Shown here piece after piece: positions 25,079-38,960 of a stretch of 64,000 nucleotides of DNA. Below the pieces are notes generated by a model. It had not been told where the DNA came from, ran no database searches, and saw nothing but the letters and a program-made list of their open reading frames with translations. The position numbers and the translations under genes were made by a program. Each line of letters begins with the position of its first letter. Within the stretch, counting starts at the first letter, position 1. Source of the stretch: Ceratobasidium sp. AG-K (Eukaryota; Basidiomycota; Agaricomycetes; Cantharellales; Ceratobasidiaceae); the NCBI GenBank assembly GCA_037039685.1, contig JAWNGF010000001.1:4278001-4342000 (forward strand), in the 5' to 3' direction.

Positions 25079-26985
25079 TTATTCCTGCTTCCACTCCATG
25101 GGCGTCGACTCTCGCTTGATGTCAACTCCCTCATTTTGAATACCATCCATGACAGCTGGAGCCTCCCATGCTGCTGACGCATCCACCAACTGGTATACAT
25201 ACGCTCCGTCTGCGCCAAGATGCGACAACCCGTCGGCAGGCACCTCGGGTTCCAAGGTTTGCGGCGTCATCGTACCCGGCGTATGGTCAACCGGCGGTGT
25301 AGCAGTCCCTCGCTCAGCCTTGAGCGCCTCTCGCCTCCGTTGGTCGTTTTCTTTTCGTTTACGAGCAGCCTCGGCTCGCCGAGCGTTTTCAGCCTCGTTG
25401 GCCTCTAGTGCAGCCTTGGCGTGCGCTTCCTCTTTTGCGTCGAGCGCCCATTGCTCGGCCATGAATTCTGGGTAGCGCTCTTGCAGAGGCCGCCAGGTCG
25501 GGTTCGAGTTTTCTTGTTTGACTGGGGTGTAGCCGTGTTTGTCTCCGACTCGAGTAGGGCGTCGATATCGTCCGGAGGTCTGAACTGAAAGTCTGGCCCG
25601 GCGTTAATACGTGCTATGCCGCCTCCAAATACGGATATAAAGGGGTAGTATCCCAGCCAGCCGTCGTCGAACCTGTTTTCGCGTTCCCGCTGAACCGCCT
25701 CGGCTCCCCTTCGAGGGCCTTTGGCTGAGGTCGATTTGGGATCGGCTCGAAGCTGGAGGTAGTCATAGATATCCTCAAATGCAACGCCTTGGCATTCTCC
25801 GTTTATAAAGAATGCAATCTTGGCGCCTTTGAGAATAGGTAGAGGCCTCATGACCGGGGCTGCCACAGGCTTGGGGCGGTTCCGTTCGGGTAAGCTTTTG
25901 GCAGAGCGTTTTGTCGGTGACGGCAAGACTGGAGCTGGGGGTTTGTTGTTCTGTTCGAGCAGCGCCTCCATCTCCTTGGACACCCTGTACTCCATCGACT
26001 CGAAATAGAGCTGGTGCTTGAACTGAATTGGGATACGCTTTCGCATGATTCGGGCCGGGTCCGTCGGGTCGCTGTGTTGGGCCTCGGCTCGCGGGGGGAG
26101 AGAAATATAGAGCCCAATCACGTCTCCCGACTTGAATGGCTTCCCATAAGGCTTAGGCCGGGACAGCGTAACCTTTTCGCCAGTCTTATCGCGTATGCCA
26201 TAACTATAGCCGTCCAATCCAACAGGGCCATTGAGAGGAGCCTCGCGACGTGCCCACCCGAGGCGGACGTGAGACCCGTCTGGGTTTACGACGTCGCCTT
26301 TTCCTTCGCCCCCACCTCGCTCAATCACGACTTCAAAATACCATTTGCCTTCTCGTATGGGAACGTTTAAACGGGCGCTACGGTATCCCTTGTCGGTAGT
26401 CAGCCGGAGGCCGTCTTCAGTAACCCGAACAAATGGACTTCGATCCTCCCAGCTGACATGGACGCGGTTTGCAGGTGGGGACTCGAGCGTTCGACATATG
26501 ATGCCTGGTATAGTCGATGGGCCAGCAGGGATGTAGCGAAACCCTTGTCGGTTCATAGGGATATCGGCCGTGAGACGGAAATCAGACGTGTCGCGTTCAG
26601 AAATGGGCAAAAAGATAGGACCCCGAGAGACGCTCTCCAGCTGCTCGTCACTTGTGACCTTGAAGTTGTAGATAATGGGTTGGCCAGGGCCTAGTACTCC
26701 CATGCTGTGATCGTCTGTTCGAGGTGCTGCCTTGGGTGGACCGGTCCCCTTTTTATTCGACGAGGGGCCTGGGCTAGGACTATGCGAGTGCTTTAGGTTG
26801 GACTGGACATTGGATAGGGCTGATTTCTTTTTGTTGGGGGGAGGGTTAGGGCTATTTCGAGACTGAGCTTTGGGAGGTTCGTTCTCGTCCAGTGGGCCCT
26901 GATCTGAAGGACTGGGAGAATAAGCGTCCTCCAAATCACTTTGAGGTAGGCGCCGCTTTCGGCTGCTGTTGGCTGATGAGGACAT
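25079..26985 (-). CDS. ash2: Ash2/Bre2-like COMPASS subunit with SPRY domain, frame broken near the C-terminus
   Basis: Subunit of the COMPASS complex that stimulates histone H3K4 methylation. A single long exon from MSSSANSSRKRRLPQSD gives a Ser/Pro-rich N-terminus, then GFRYIPAGPS and the SPRY domain (EGKWYFEVVIERGGGEGKGD, HVRLGWARREAPL, GYSYGIRDKTGEKV). It continues with GDVIGLYISLPPRAEA, IAFFINGECQGVAFEDIYDY and LGYYPFISVFGGGIARINAG. The expected end (TWRPLQERYPEFMAEQW plus an Ala/Glu/Arg-rich coiled coil to 25079) is in another frame; about one base is missing near 25545-25560. No canonical intron repairs this without removing conserved residues. Either an assembly error or a real frameshift. 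Confidence 0.85.
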
Positions 26986-27459
26986 GAGAAACTCTACACA
27001 AACGGATAGGAATATTGTCAGTAGTTAGGCGGGATAAACAAACATGGGCTTACACACACACTCTTGACTTTCTGTCTACGTCCCGGAAGCACGGGCGGGT
27101 GATGGATGGCGTGGCTATCGGGAGCAAGGGACACAAAATCCTTAATATCGAAGGAAACTCGTCTCGAAGTAGACGTGCCTTTGCTTGTAGTATGTTTTAG
27201 ATACGGCAAAGTAACCAGGGAGTATCCGATTGTTTAATCAAGTCCAAAGCATGATGAATGTTCGAGTTTGGCGACAAACGGTCTCTAGGAAACACGTGAC
27301 CGTGACTGTTTCCCTCACTTGCCACCACCACCGATCACCTTGCCCATAGAATCCTGGTGTTGTTGACTCGACATCTGCCTCAGCACCCCACCAAGCTCCC
27401 CATCATAATCGTATAGTGGCAATACCCCCTTGTAGCTCAGCGCGTCAGACGACTCGCGC
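26986..27459. promoter_or_regulatory. Divergent promoter region ash2 / Brf-like gene
   Basis: 474 bp between divergent start codons. It should hold both promoters. No specific binding site is claimed and no extra gene is supported. Confidence 0.4.
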
Positions 27460-29189
27460 ATGTCGTGTCCAGACTGTGGAAGTTCAAATCTCCGATTCAA
27501 CGATGATGCGCTCGGTTTACTGTGTCCGGACTGTGGAAATGTTATTGAATCGACTCAGTCGATGCTGGATTTCTCCATGACGACTGAAAAGGGCACAGGT
27601 ACGAACTTTGGCATGGGTAGAGCATTGTACAGTCAACCTTCAACTCTCGTGGCTCGTAGTGGAAGATATATCAATAGTGATACCAAAGAAGCGCGTTGGA
27701 CGAGAAACCTGGTAAGTTGCAGTACTTCATGCACAATACCTAGTGCCTAAGATTGTTGGCTAAACAGGAGGCGACGAAAACGTTTCTAGCCGCCGTAACG
27801 AGGAATATGCACCAATCTGGATGCACTGAACGCGCTCAGAATATCATGGAGCAAGCGATGCGAAAGGGGAAATACCATTGGGGAATTCGCGCGGAGCGCG
27901 TCGCTGGTGCCTCGATATGCATTGCATTACGGGAAAGCGGGAAAGCGGAAACAGTGCGCGAAGTTGCTGTAAGTGCTACTAGACACCACCAAACGGTTCT
28001 GTAACTAATTACTTCTGTAGGTCCATATTCAGTGCCATGAGACAAATTGGCGCAAACCTATCGCCAAATCACTAGTCTATTGCGCCTCAAGCTCGAGCCG
28101 CTCGACCCGGCCCTCCTGGTTCCGTCAATATGGAACTATACACAGGAGTGTCTAACCTCGTCCTCCGCCTCACCTTTCCCCTCTGAGCTCTCAAAATTCC
28201 TAGCTAGCTTGACGTCACAAACTCAGACTGTCTTAAGTCTGGCGCTACAGCTCTCCAACCTGATCCTACGAGTTTCCTTGACACAAGGACGCCAGCCTCC
28301 TCTTGTCGCTTGTGCCCTTCTGATGGTCTCGCTTTCAGGGGAGGCTGGAATGCCTATTCCAAAACCCAATGTGCTGTCCTCGACACTCGCTGCCCGTTTT
28401 GGGGGTACCGCCAGGAGTATCAACGATCGAGTCCGAGAAATCGAGCGCGTCATCGAGGACTGGAGTCATGAGTTACCCTGGGCACAGAGCGACCTGCCGA
28501 CCAAAACCAAGAAACGCACAATCAAGGTCGCGGGCTGGATCAAGGACGTGATTCGCTTTAGGGACGATCTTTGGTCAAAACAAGTTGATGCTATCGAACA
28601 CGCACGCTACAGTCCTTCTACGGAGGAAGGCTCGGACGATGAAGTAGACGACGATAGCTCGCACACAGGTTCATGCAGCAACACAGGCTCCAAGCGCAGC
28701 AACGACACCCACAGCACGTCGGGGAGCAAACGACGGTACCTCGACGCAGGTTACTATGACTCTGGTAGACCTCGGGCATATGTTGTCGAGCCTTCCAAGA
28801 ATCGACCAGATACTCAGGCAACCGCTCTGGCAGCCTTTTTGAATCCGGCGGTCGTACCCGAATCCGGTCAAGCTGAGCTAGACCTTTTACGAACCGGACC
28901 CAAAGGCCCCAGCCCCAATGTCCCGGACGAACAGCTGTTCGAGGAGAATGAGCTAGAGGGCTTGGTGCGATCGGACCTTGAAGTTGAAGCTCTACGCGTT
29001 CGCTGGGAGGAGGAGAAGCGCTTTGAAGGAGTGCCCGAATGGACTGACGAGCCCCAAGAAGTTAACCCAGAACTAGTTGGCTTTGACGAGTTGGATACAT
29101 ACATCGAGGGGGCCGAGGAGATAATAGGGACGTGGAGAGGCATGTCCCCACCAAGATTTGGTAATGACGACTCTTATTATGATGACTAG
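27460..29189 (+). CDS. TFIIB/Brf-like transcription factor (zinc ribbon plus cyclin-like region)
   Basis: Starts MSCPDCGSSNLRF and shows a TFIIB-type zinc ribbon (CPDC at residues 3-6 and CPDCGN about 18 residues on). A cyclin-like helical repeat follows (TERAQNIMEQAMRKGKYHWG, ERVAGASICIALRESGKAET), then a second repeat-like region (LAQTYRQITSLLRLKLEPLD to SINDRVREIERVI). An acidic, low-complexity C-terminus contains VGFDELDTYIEGAEEI, which recalls Brf1 homology blocks. This fits a Brf1-like Pol III initiation factor, but Brf identity is an inference. The exon after VREVA (about 28021) cannot be joined in frame: one base seems missing, or the splice site is unusual. Confidence 0.72.
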
Positions 29190-29362
29190 TTCTTGGACTC
29201 GGGTACCCATAGATTTCTTCACGATAACTTATTGTTTTGCTTACTTTCGTCGCCATTTGTATTTACGTACGCCCCACACTAGCCTCTTGCATGTATGCAC
29301 TTTTAATTGGTTCATATCAACACGATTTGTATTTGCTCACATGCATCCACTTCAACAAAGAA

Positions 29363-30825
29363 CTACGCTGTCTTTTCGGCGACTAGTGCTTCAAGCTCTG
29401 CTCTCTTGGCCCATCCCATTCGATCAGCCACATAATGTTGGCCTAGCACTTCCACGCCAACCCTCAGCACCTCTACCACTGTTGTCTCGACCCAGTCATG
29501 CGCGTCCCAGATCCCAATCCACCCTGCTGAGACCCCCTGCGTCACTGATAGATGTGCCAACTCGTGAGATGGGTCGACAAGATACAACAAGAATTGGAGC
29601 TGTCGTTGTTCTGCCTTGGGTGGTGGTGGTGGTGCGTCAGCTGCAGGTTCAGGCAACCCGGGTATCTTCGCGGTCAACTCTGGTGAGAAGAATGGCTGCA
29701 CACGGATATAGATGGTCGAGTAGGTCGTTGGATTTTGAAGCGTAGGGGATTTAGGCTCTTCTGTGCTCGGCTGCGATGCCTGGGCTTTCACCATCTCGGC
29801 GATTTCAGCCTAGACACCTCGTCAGGGTTATTCACAAAGTGAAGAGGGGTGATAATACCTCGGCGAGCTTGACAGCTTCGTCATAGCTGTTGAGCGCGTT
29901 CAAATCACGCTCGGCCGCCCCTTCCTTTTGACGTGATTCATTACCCCGATTGACAATTAGATCGCCGCCCTCTACTTGCTCCATAATCTATTTGGTTGCG
30001 ACTGGTGAAGCGAGCTCCAAGTGAGCGTTATACGTACATACCTTGGCGAGTGAACGATATACAAGCGACTCTATACCCTCGTACCCTTGCATATCGTGGC
30101 TCAGCCAGACCTGAATTACTTCGTGCTCTGAGATTGGAGGAGCGACTACATTCATAATTTCTGTTAGTGTGGAAAGCGATACGTTCCTCAGGTCTTGGCC
30201 TAGAAACACCATCAGGAATGACCGCATAGAAGCTATTATCAACGTACTGAGCTTGTCGAATTGTGTATTCTTGACGTACTCCATCATACCCTCGCCCCAT
30301 TTCCGTGCTTGTTCGGTACGGGCAGTAGCAGCATTTGGAATGGGAGGCAGATGTTTAGCCCGCTCTTCGACAACTGTTTTGGCCTGTTGTAATGCAGCAG
30401 ACGCGCTACTCCAAACACTGCCCCAGCTTCCCCAGCCGCCTGCTCCAGGGTCAGCCGTTGAACCGGGTGTGGTTTCGGTCGCCGTGCTCTGCCCCGCTGC
30501 GGCAGCAGGAGGCGGCGTTGAAGTAGCTGGCACGCGAGATAGTGGAGTCGTCGCTCTAGACGACTCGACACTACGACGAGCATTGTTATTGACAGACAAG
30601 CGAATGCGTTCTGTAGTCTTCGGGACAGGTGCAGGCGTTGATTTCGTGGGCTCTGAACTCTTTTGAGTGATTTTCGTCCAAGAAAGCCAGTGCTTCTGCT
30701 CCCTCGCCTGCGGCTGGCCCCGGTGCGGGAGAGCTACCGCTCTTCCTGTTGACCGGTGGGGGAGCCGGAAGCGAGTCGAGATCGTTCAAAAGGTCTTCAG
30801 CCTCTTGTTGCTTTGATTTAGACAT
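29363..30825 (-). CDS. mtc1: Mtc1-like protein (maintenance of telomere capping 1), frame broken
   Basis: Relative of yeast Mtc1, a protein linked genetically to telomere capping and to vesicle coat function; biochemical role unclear. Starts MSKSKQQEAEDLLNDLDSLP and EGAEALAFLDE, which is typical. The expected continuation ITQKSSEPTKSTPAPVPK lies one base out of frame after an A run at 30671-30674 (T on + strand): one extra A would explain it. Further on: GWGSWGSVWSSASAALQQAK, WGEGMMEYVKNTQFDKLS, LSTLTEIMNVVAPPISEHEV and WLSHDMQGYEGIESLVYRSL. The C-terminal region runs to VAEKTA. Three introns. Homology supports one gene across the break. Confidence 0.8.
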
Positions 30826-31008
30826 GTTGTTGCTACCACAAATATATGCGAGGTCAAGTGTTAAAGTTGATCAGGTTATCAGGGTGGGTGTGGTGGATGG
30901 GTCTACGATTTCAAATGAGACCACAGGACAGGTGCTTCGAATTGTCAATTAGATCACGGCCTCTTGTAACCTCCTTTAGCGTCCAAGACTTGGTTGATCT
31001 ATTGAAAC
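30826..31008. promoter_or_regulatory. Compact bidirectional promoter mtc1/hat1
   Basis: 183 bp between the divergent start codons of mtc1 (-) and hat1 (+), so both promoters must be shared or overlapping. No motif is claimed. Confidence 0.5.
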
Positions 31009-32929
31009 ATGGCAGACTGGCTGTCCAATGCAAACGAAGCGCTGCATATAAAGCTCGGTTAGATAGGGATATACTGTTGAACGATGCCTTATTACTTAGA
31101 AGTATCATGCTGTAGTCCGGGCAGCAAGCGATGAAGCGGGTTTGACTGACGACGAACACGCACTTGTGGAAGAATTCCACCCGACTTTCACGTACCCAGT
31201 GGGTTCCTACGTATTATAACTCGTAACTCCGTTCACTTACGCGTTTCCCTCTAGATTTTCGGAGACAAAGAAACCATTTACGGATACAGCGACCTTAAAA
31301 TTAGTGTAAGTCTACTATTTCGACGGAGGTGATAACTAACGGGCATCCTTCGGTAGCTATCTTTGGCGTCCGGGTCGCTTTCTATGTACCTGAACATAGC
31401 TTCATCAGCCAAACTTCCTTCCAAGACGGCCGACGACATCGAAGGTACTTTATACAAGTTCATACCCCCCGGTACGTATGATAGCTACGCCGCCACGGGC
31501 TCTATCTCACCCCCCTTAGATTACAGTAAATCCATCGAAGCATTTCAAGCTACCGTTGAAAAGGACGCGGCAGCATTCAAACCATTAGGCGAGAAGATTT
31601 ATACATATACCAGACGAGCCGCTGGGCGCGGGAAAGGAAAGAACAAGGACACCAGCCCTGTTAGTGAAGATGATCCGGATGCGGTTGTTTACGAGGTCTA
31701 TCATGTAAGTATTCCTAGGAACATATTCCAAGTTCCACCACCTTATTTATATTTCAGTCCACTTGGGATACACCGGGCTTTAGAGAATACCATCGACGCA
31801 TGCAATTATTCATCCTGCTTTACATTGAAGGGGGAAGTTACATACAAGAGGATGAGGATAAGTGGGAGTTTGTGGTACTGCAAGTCAATTCATCCTATTT
31901 ATACCTTTTATGGACTGACAAGATATCATAGATATGAGCGTCGCGGCAACTCTTCACCAAACGACCCTAACGCTTCTAGCTTTACCTATCATTTTGCAGG
32001 ATACTCCTCGCTTTATCCATTCTGGTGCTGGCCGGATAAAGTTCGTCTACGGCTGAGGTGCGAGTATACAACCGGCCAGCCTTGCACCTGATTAAAAGTT
32101 CATAATTCAGTCAGTTTGTGATCCTACCGCCCTATCAACACACAGGTCATGGCTGTAGGCTCTTGATCCAGCTATTACGCACCAGGGTGCATTGACCTGA
32201 ATTTTGTTTTTAGCTGCGCTCTATAGTGCAATCTATCAGCTTGCGCTGCGTCGTGATGATGTCGTCGAACTTACCGTAGAAGACCCGTCCGAAGCTTTTG
32301 AAGATTTGCGCGACCGAAACGACCTGAAGATGCTACTCTCGCATGATGTGAGGATTTGTTCGGAGATGGTCGTCCGCCTGCTCACTCGCGTTTATTTAGG
32401 CGTTCATGCGAGAAGGTGGAGGGCCTGGACCCAACGGTGATAGCCCTTCTGGAAAGTTTGGTCCCCCAGTGGACAAGGTGTGGGCCGAGAAATGGCGCCG
32501 AGACCTCAAAATTGCTTCGGCAAGTAGAAGTACTCATCGCGCCTGATGGGTTTACCAACCGTAATTATTCCTTTCAGCGTCAGTTCCAACGCCTCGTTGA
32601 GATGCTTATTTTACGAGGGCTGGACCCTTCGTCGAAACATGCTCAAAAAGCATTCAGATTACAGGCAAGTTTACGCGCTGACCGTGATAAGAACGGGGGC
32701 GAACTATATGCTTAATTGTTATTCTACTCAGGTCAAAGAGCGTCTGTACCGGTTTAACTATGTAAGTACCCGATCGACATCTACACGTGCGAGTCGGAGC
32801 CTAAACGCATTTCTCGGTGCGCAGGAAATACTTTCCCAGTTGGAAAAAGACGAGCGATTAGAAAAGCTCGAGGAAACGTTTCAAAACGTCCGAGAGGATT
32901 ACCAGCGTATCCTCCCCACAGTCAAGTGA
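31009..32929 (+). CDS. hat1: Histone acetyltransferase type B catalytic subunit Hat1
   Basis: Acetylates newly made histone H4 before deposition. Starts MADWLSNANEALHIKL, then LVEEFHPTFTYPIFGDKETI and YGYSDLKI, ADDIEGTLYKFIPPG, HSTWDTPGFREYHRRMQLF and FHFAGYSSLYPFW-like sequence (here YHFAGYSSLYPFW). The acetyl-CoA region follows: RLRLSQFVILPPYQHTGHG then SALYSAIYQ. It goes on with LTVEDPSEAFEDLRDRNDL and ends VREDYQRILPTVK. About twelve exons. Joining WEFVVL to YERRGN in frame requires a GC-AG intron (31880-31931, donor GCAAGT); no GT donor keeps the conserved residues. Tail-to-tail with snf1, 134 bp apart. Confidence 0.93.
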
Positions 32930-33063
32930 AACGGTCGCCCCCGACTCGGACCTTGCATATTGATAAATAGGTAATGGGGCGTTTTCAATCCAGAGGGTAA
33001 ATACTATTCAAGGGTGTAATTTACAACAAGAGGTCACCGAATAGAGCTGCAAAAACTTATCAT

Positions 33064-35691
<2,628 letters not shown>

Positions 35692-35948
35692 CGTAGCGTG
35701 GCGCACGAGATTGGCAGGATAACAGTATACAAGGGTTTGATTGGTAGGCCTCGGACCAAGATAGGCGCAGACTGAAATCGGCGGGCGATGCCGATTTACC
35801 CCAGAATAAAGAAACAAGGTTAACGGCCGCGGTCGAAACCGGGAATAGGATGTCCGCTCACAGTTGCAATGAGCCCGGGATATTATTGGAGTGTGATGTG
35901 TGTACCGCTTCGATCCTGGTATGTTTTAAAATTTAAACTGGCTAGACT

Positions 35949-36452
35949 GTGGTCGCTTTTGTCGGATTGATCCAGGTTCCGCACGTCACTTGCTTGAAAT
36001 ACCCAGGTGACATAATCCCCCTATGTGGCGATGAGGATCGGCGCTTCCTCACCCCCTCGACGAGGTCTCCCGAACCCCGGATAAAAGTGCCTGTCCGAGC
36101 CACCCTTCTTGAGCATGTGCTGCCAATCGATCCCGGTAACGACCGCGCGTTTGAATTGCGCAACCACCTACCCCAGAGCGCGAATAGCGCCCATAACGTC
36201 AAGCCAGACAGCGCGGTACCTTCAGGATATATGCGGTGGTGGCGAGAGGAAATGCAGGTCAACCGCGGCCCTCTGTCAGCTCAGTTTACGAACTCGGCGC
36301 CGTTCGGGACATTGATTACCGAGACTGGTGCCGGAGAATTTCCAATTATAGGTTACCTATGGACACCGAACGAACGTCAGACCCTTACTTTTCCCCAACA
36401 CAAGCTCGGCTGGGGAGTCTGCCCCAAAGATAACTGCAATCCAACTGGCTGA
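35949..36452 (+). CDS. Hypothetical protein
   Basis: Open frame of 167 codons starting MVAFVGLIQVPHVTCLKY. It is mixed in composition (Trp, Arg, Pro, Gly; for example SGYMRWWREEMQVNRG and GEFPIIGYLWTPNERQ) rather than low complexity, which favours real coding. No family is recognised and the upstream snf1 promoter overlaps this area. It may be an exon of a larger gene or a species-restricted gene. No function is proposed. Confidence 0.4.
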   Translation: MVAFVGLIQVPHVTCLKYPGDIIPLCGDEDRRFLTPSTRSPEPRIKVPVRATLLEHVLPIDPGNDRAFELRNHLPQSANSAHNVKPDSAVPSGYMRWWREEMQVNRGPLSAQFTNSAPFGTLITETGAGEFPIIGYLWTPNERQTLTFPQHKLGWGVCPKDNCNPTG

Positions 36453-36467
36453 CGAGCACTACGTTCC

Positions 36468-36986
36468 TTGCTGCGTGCAGTTTTTATAATCCCGGCGAGC
36501 AACGGTATTGCCCCACGCATCATCCCCATTGAACTGCTACCCCAGGCTCCGTCTGTTCTATCGTCTCATTCGAACATCGCACCGAGCCCTAGCCTTTCTA
36601 CATCAATCGTACGATGCGTGAGTGCCTTTTTCACAAGCTGGTTAAAAGGCCCTGGGCGTGCCGGACGTCGTTTCAGCCACGCTCTCAACACACGTTTGAC
36701 GCTCACACCTGCTTTCTCAGAGACCGTTTCTTTCCAACCCAGCGTATCCTCTCCTCTGTCTGCCTTTGCGCGACATGAAGCGGTCCTTCCTGGTGTGGCT
36801 CAACCCAGACGTGGCCCAGCGTTTCCTGCATCGCGCCCACTCCGTCCCTTTGCGTCGATAAACACCTCGGTCATGGCCAATGGCAAGCCAAAACCCAAAG
36901 TCAAGCTTATTGAGCCCAAGAACGCCGGTGGAGGACATGGTTTCTTCGTGTTGGGGTTGTCCCAGTCGGAGCTCGCGAGGCAGTGA
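36468..36986 (+). CDS. Hypothetical Ser/Pro/Arg-rich protein
   Basis: Open frame of 172 codons just 15 bp after the preceding hypothetical frame, same strand. A hydrophobic start is followed by Ser/Pro/Arg-rich low-complexity sequence, and the end is basic then glycine-rich (PKPKVKLIEPKNAGGGHG). No domain recognised. The two adjacent frames could be pieces of one gene. Low confidence. Confidence 0.3.
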   Translation: MLRAVFIIPASNGIAPRIIPIELLPQAPSVLSSHSNIAPSPSLSTSIVRCVSAFFTSWLKGPGRAGRRFSHALNTRLTLTPAFSETVSFQPSVSSPLSAFARHEAVLPGVAQPRRGPAFPASRPLRPFASINTSVMANGKPKPKVKLIEPKNAGGGHGFFVLGLSQSELARQ

Positions 36987-38036
36987 TTTATGAGATTTTT
37001 TTCTCTTCAAAAATCCCCAAAATCGACTGGCGTCCGAGTCTACCCTGCCGCATTTCTCGTATCCCCTCTGTCGTCGGCCGAGTCGCTCATGCATCACTCT
37101 GAATATGAACATTTGTTGTTCCTGGTGCGGTTGTTGTTGTTATGTTGGCACTCTTACCCTTTTTGGATGTTGTATTCTACGCAGGCTTCTTGTCTAGCAC
37201 ATGTACTTTTAATTGATTGCCATTGAACATTCTAGCGCTCGGGATTGTGCGAGTCTGGACCTTGAACATTTCGTTCGTCTTTGCCTCGTGAACAGAAGTG
37301 TCATTGAAGATTAATTAATACAGTAAATCAGCCCCACCGATGATTATCGTGAATATGTCATTGCATGCTCCGTCCTCGTCACTTACGTTGGGATGTTCGG
37401 CGATCATTACCAGAAGCAGTGTTGCTTTTACACGATGAAATTATTCCACAGAAAAGTAACTTATGTACAAGATGTGTCAACTCGGTTGCGGACGATGAAA
37501 CAGCGATGAGCGGCTGATGAACCGGGCAAGAACGGTAGCTCGCAGAACGTCGTCGCATGGAGGCCCTCGTGAGCGCCTCGTGTGGGCTGCCCTTGTGAAA
37601 CGACGCTGGCTGCACGTAAAGTGGGCATATGCGGAAGCTGGGCGGCGTGAGAGGCCCGGCTCTGCTCTTCTGATGAGGTAGACAGATCATAAAGACTAAA
37701 TGAACGCTGGTTCTGAAGCGGAAGCAGAATTCCGCGGATACTGACATCAGCAGCGCTGCACAGCGAGCAGCGGGGCAAGAGTATCCTGGCTGCTTCTGTA
37801 GGTGGAGAGCTCTGGACATATATAACAGGGCCTCTTGCATTTCGCTTTCTGTGGAATCACATTAAATCTTGTGCTAGTGCCTCGCGCATCTTCCAGGGGA
37901 CCCCGTTCCTGAACTCACGCTTTGCCACCTCTGCCGGCGTCCTCTGTTCAACAGTGTGTTGTGTCTGCCATCCCCTGCTCGCCCCCTCGGACCCTCGGGA
38001 CTCTGCCCTCGACAACCACAGAACTTTCTGCCCAAA
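36987..38036. other. Intergenic upstream of the Ras-like gene
   Basis: About 1.05 kb. A minus-strand frame at 37379-37840 is Ser/Cys/Pro-rich and matches no family. The right end should contain the Ras gene promoter and leader. No gene is supported. Confidence 0.45.
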
Positions 38037-38960
38037 ATGGGTGAGTCGCACTTGATTATACTGCGCTGGTGTTGAACAATATCGGCAACTCCAGACCAAT
38101 GGCGCGTGACTGCCCTCGGAGATGGCGCCGTCGGCAAGACCTCGATCGCCGTCCAGTTTACGCTCCACTCATTCACCGGTAAGTCTCCCACCAATGACGA
38201 TGCATGGCGCTAACACCGCACAGAGGTATATACTTGCCGATCGCCGCTTGACTGCGCTCATGCTTTCTCATAGGCCTATGATCCAACCATCGAAGATGCG
38301 TATCGTAAACAAACCGTAGTCGATGGCAGGTCAGTTTGGTTTATTTTCGAGTACCGTTGATCCAAGCCCATATCACCTATAGCGTCTGTCACATCGAGAT
38401 CGTAGACACAGCGGGCCAGGGTAAGCCCTCTCTGCTTTCCTGGTTCGGTTTGCCTAAATTGGTGTTGCAGAGGAGTACTCGACGCTCCGTGACCAGTGGG
38501 TTCGTGAAGGACAGGGCTTCATCCTCGTCTACTCCATCACCGAGCGACGCTCGTTTGAGCGGATAGAGACCTTTCGACAGGCCCTCCTGCGGGCCAAGAC
38601 TCGTACACCCCCCTTGTTTATTCTTGTTGGCAACAAAGATGACCAAACCTACGAACGTCAAGTTCTCAAGGCAGAAGGGGAAAGTTTAGGTGATATTTCC
38701 TGCAATGGCCCTAGAGGACCGCGACTGACAATCCCGTCCTTCCTTATTCAGCCGCACAGTGGGGGTGCGAATTCATGGAGACAAGCGCTCGAACGGGGCA
38801 CAACATTGATAAGCTGTTCATCCACCTCATTCGTTCCCTCCGTGAAGTCCGCGATGGCGCCGAACTCCCGCCCACCGGTGGTGCGCCCATCAAACCTAGC
38901 GGTTCACAGAGAGCGCAGCCAACTAGACCACGCCGAAAGAGCAAGTGCATAATTGTATAG
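38037..38960 (+). CDS. Ras-family small GTPase with CaaX box
   Basis: Membrane-anchored GTP switch. Six exons; the first encodes only the start Met plus one base. It begins MDQWRVTALGDGAVGKTS. G1 is GDGAVGKTS; the switch I/effector loop is AYDPTIEDAYRKQ, identical to the Ras core; G3 is EIVDTAGQEEYSTL (Gln61 equivalent present); G4 is VGNKDD; G5 is METSART. The C-terminus is basic (RPRRKSK) and ends with the prenylation box CIIV. Length is about 215 residues. The P-loop is closer to Rho or Di-Ras types than to the GGGGVGKS of classical Ras. Subfamily (Ras, Rsr1 or other) not settled. Confidence 0.88.

Noticed and set aside
26985..27209. Extra upstream exon for ash2 at 27018-27209
   Set aside because: The main exon already begins with a good Met and typical N-terminus; the extra frame shows no conservation.
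27428..27500. tRNA-like text (TAGCTCAGCGCGTCAGAC ... GTTCAAATC)
   Set aside because: It runs into the zinc-ribbon coding sequence of the Brf-like gene and the stems do not pair; coincidence.
29158..29745. Plus-strand frame of 195 codons
   Set aside because: Covers the 3' ends of the Brf-like gene and antisense mtc1; composition is that of a shadow frame.
37379..37840. Minus-strand frame of 153 codons
   Set aside because: Ser/Cys/Pro-rich with no recognisable family and overlapping frames of equal quality.
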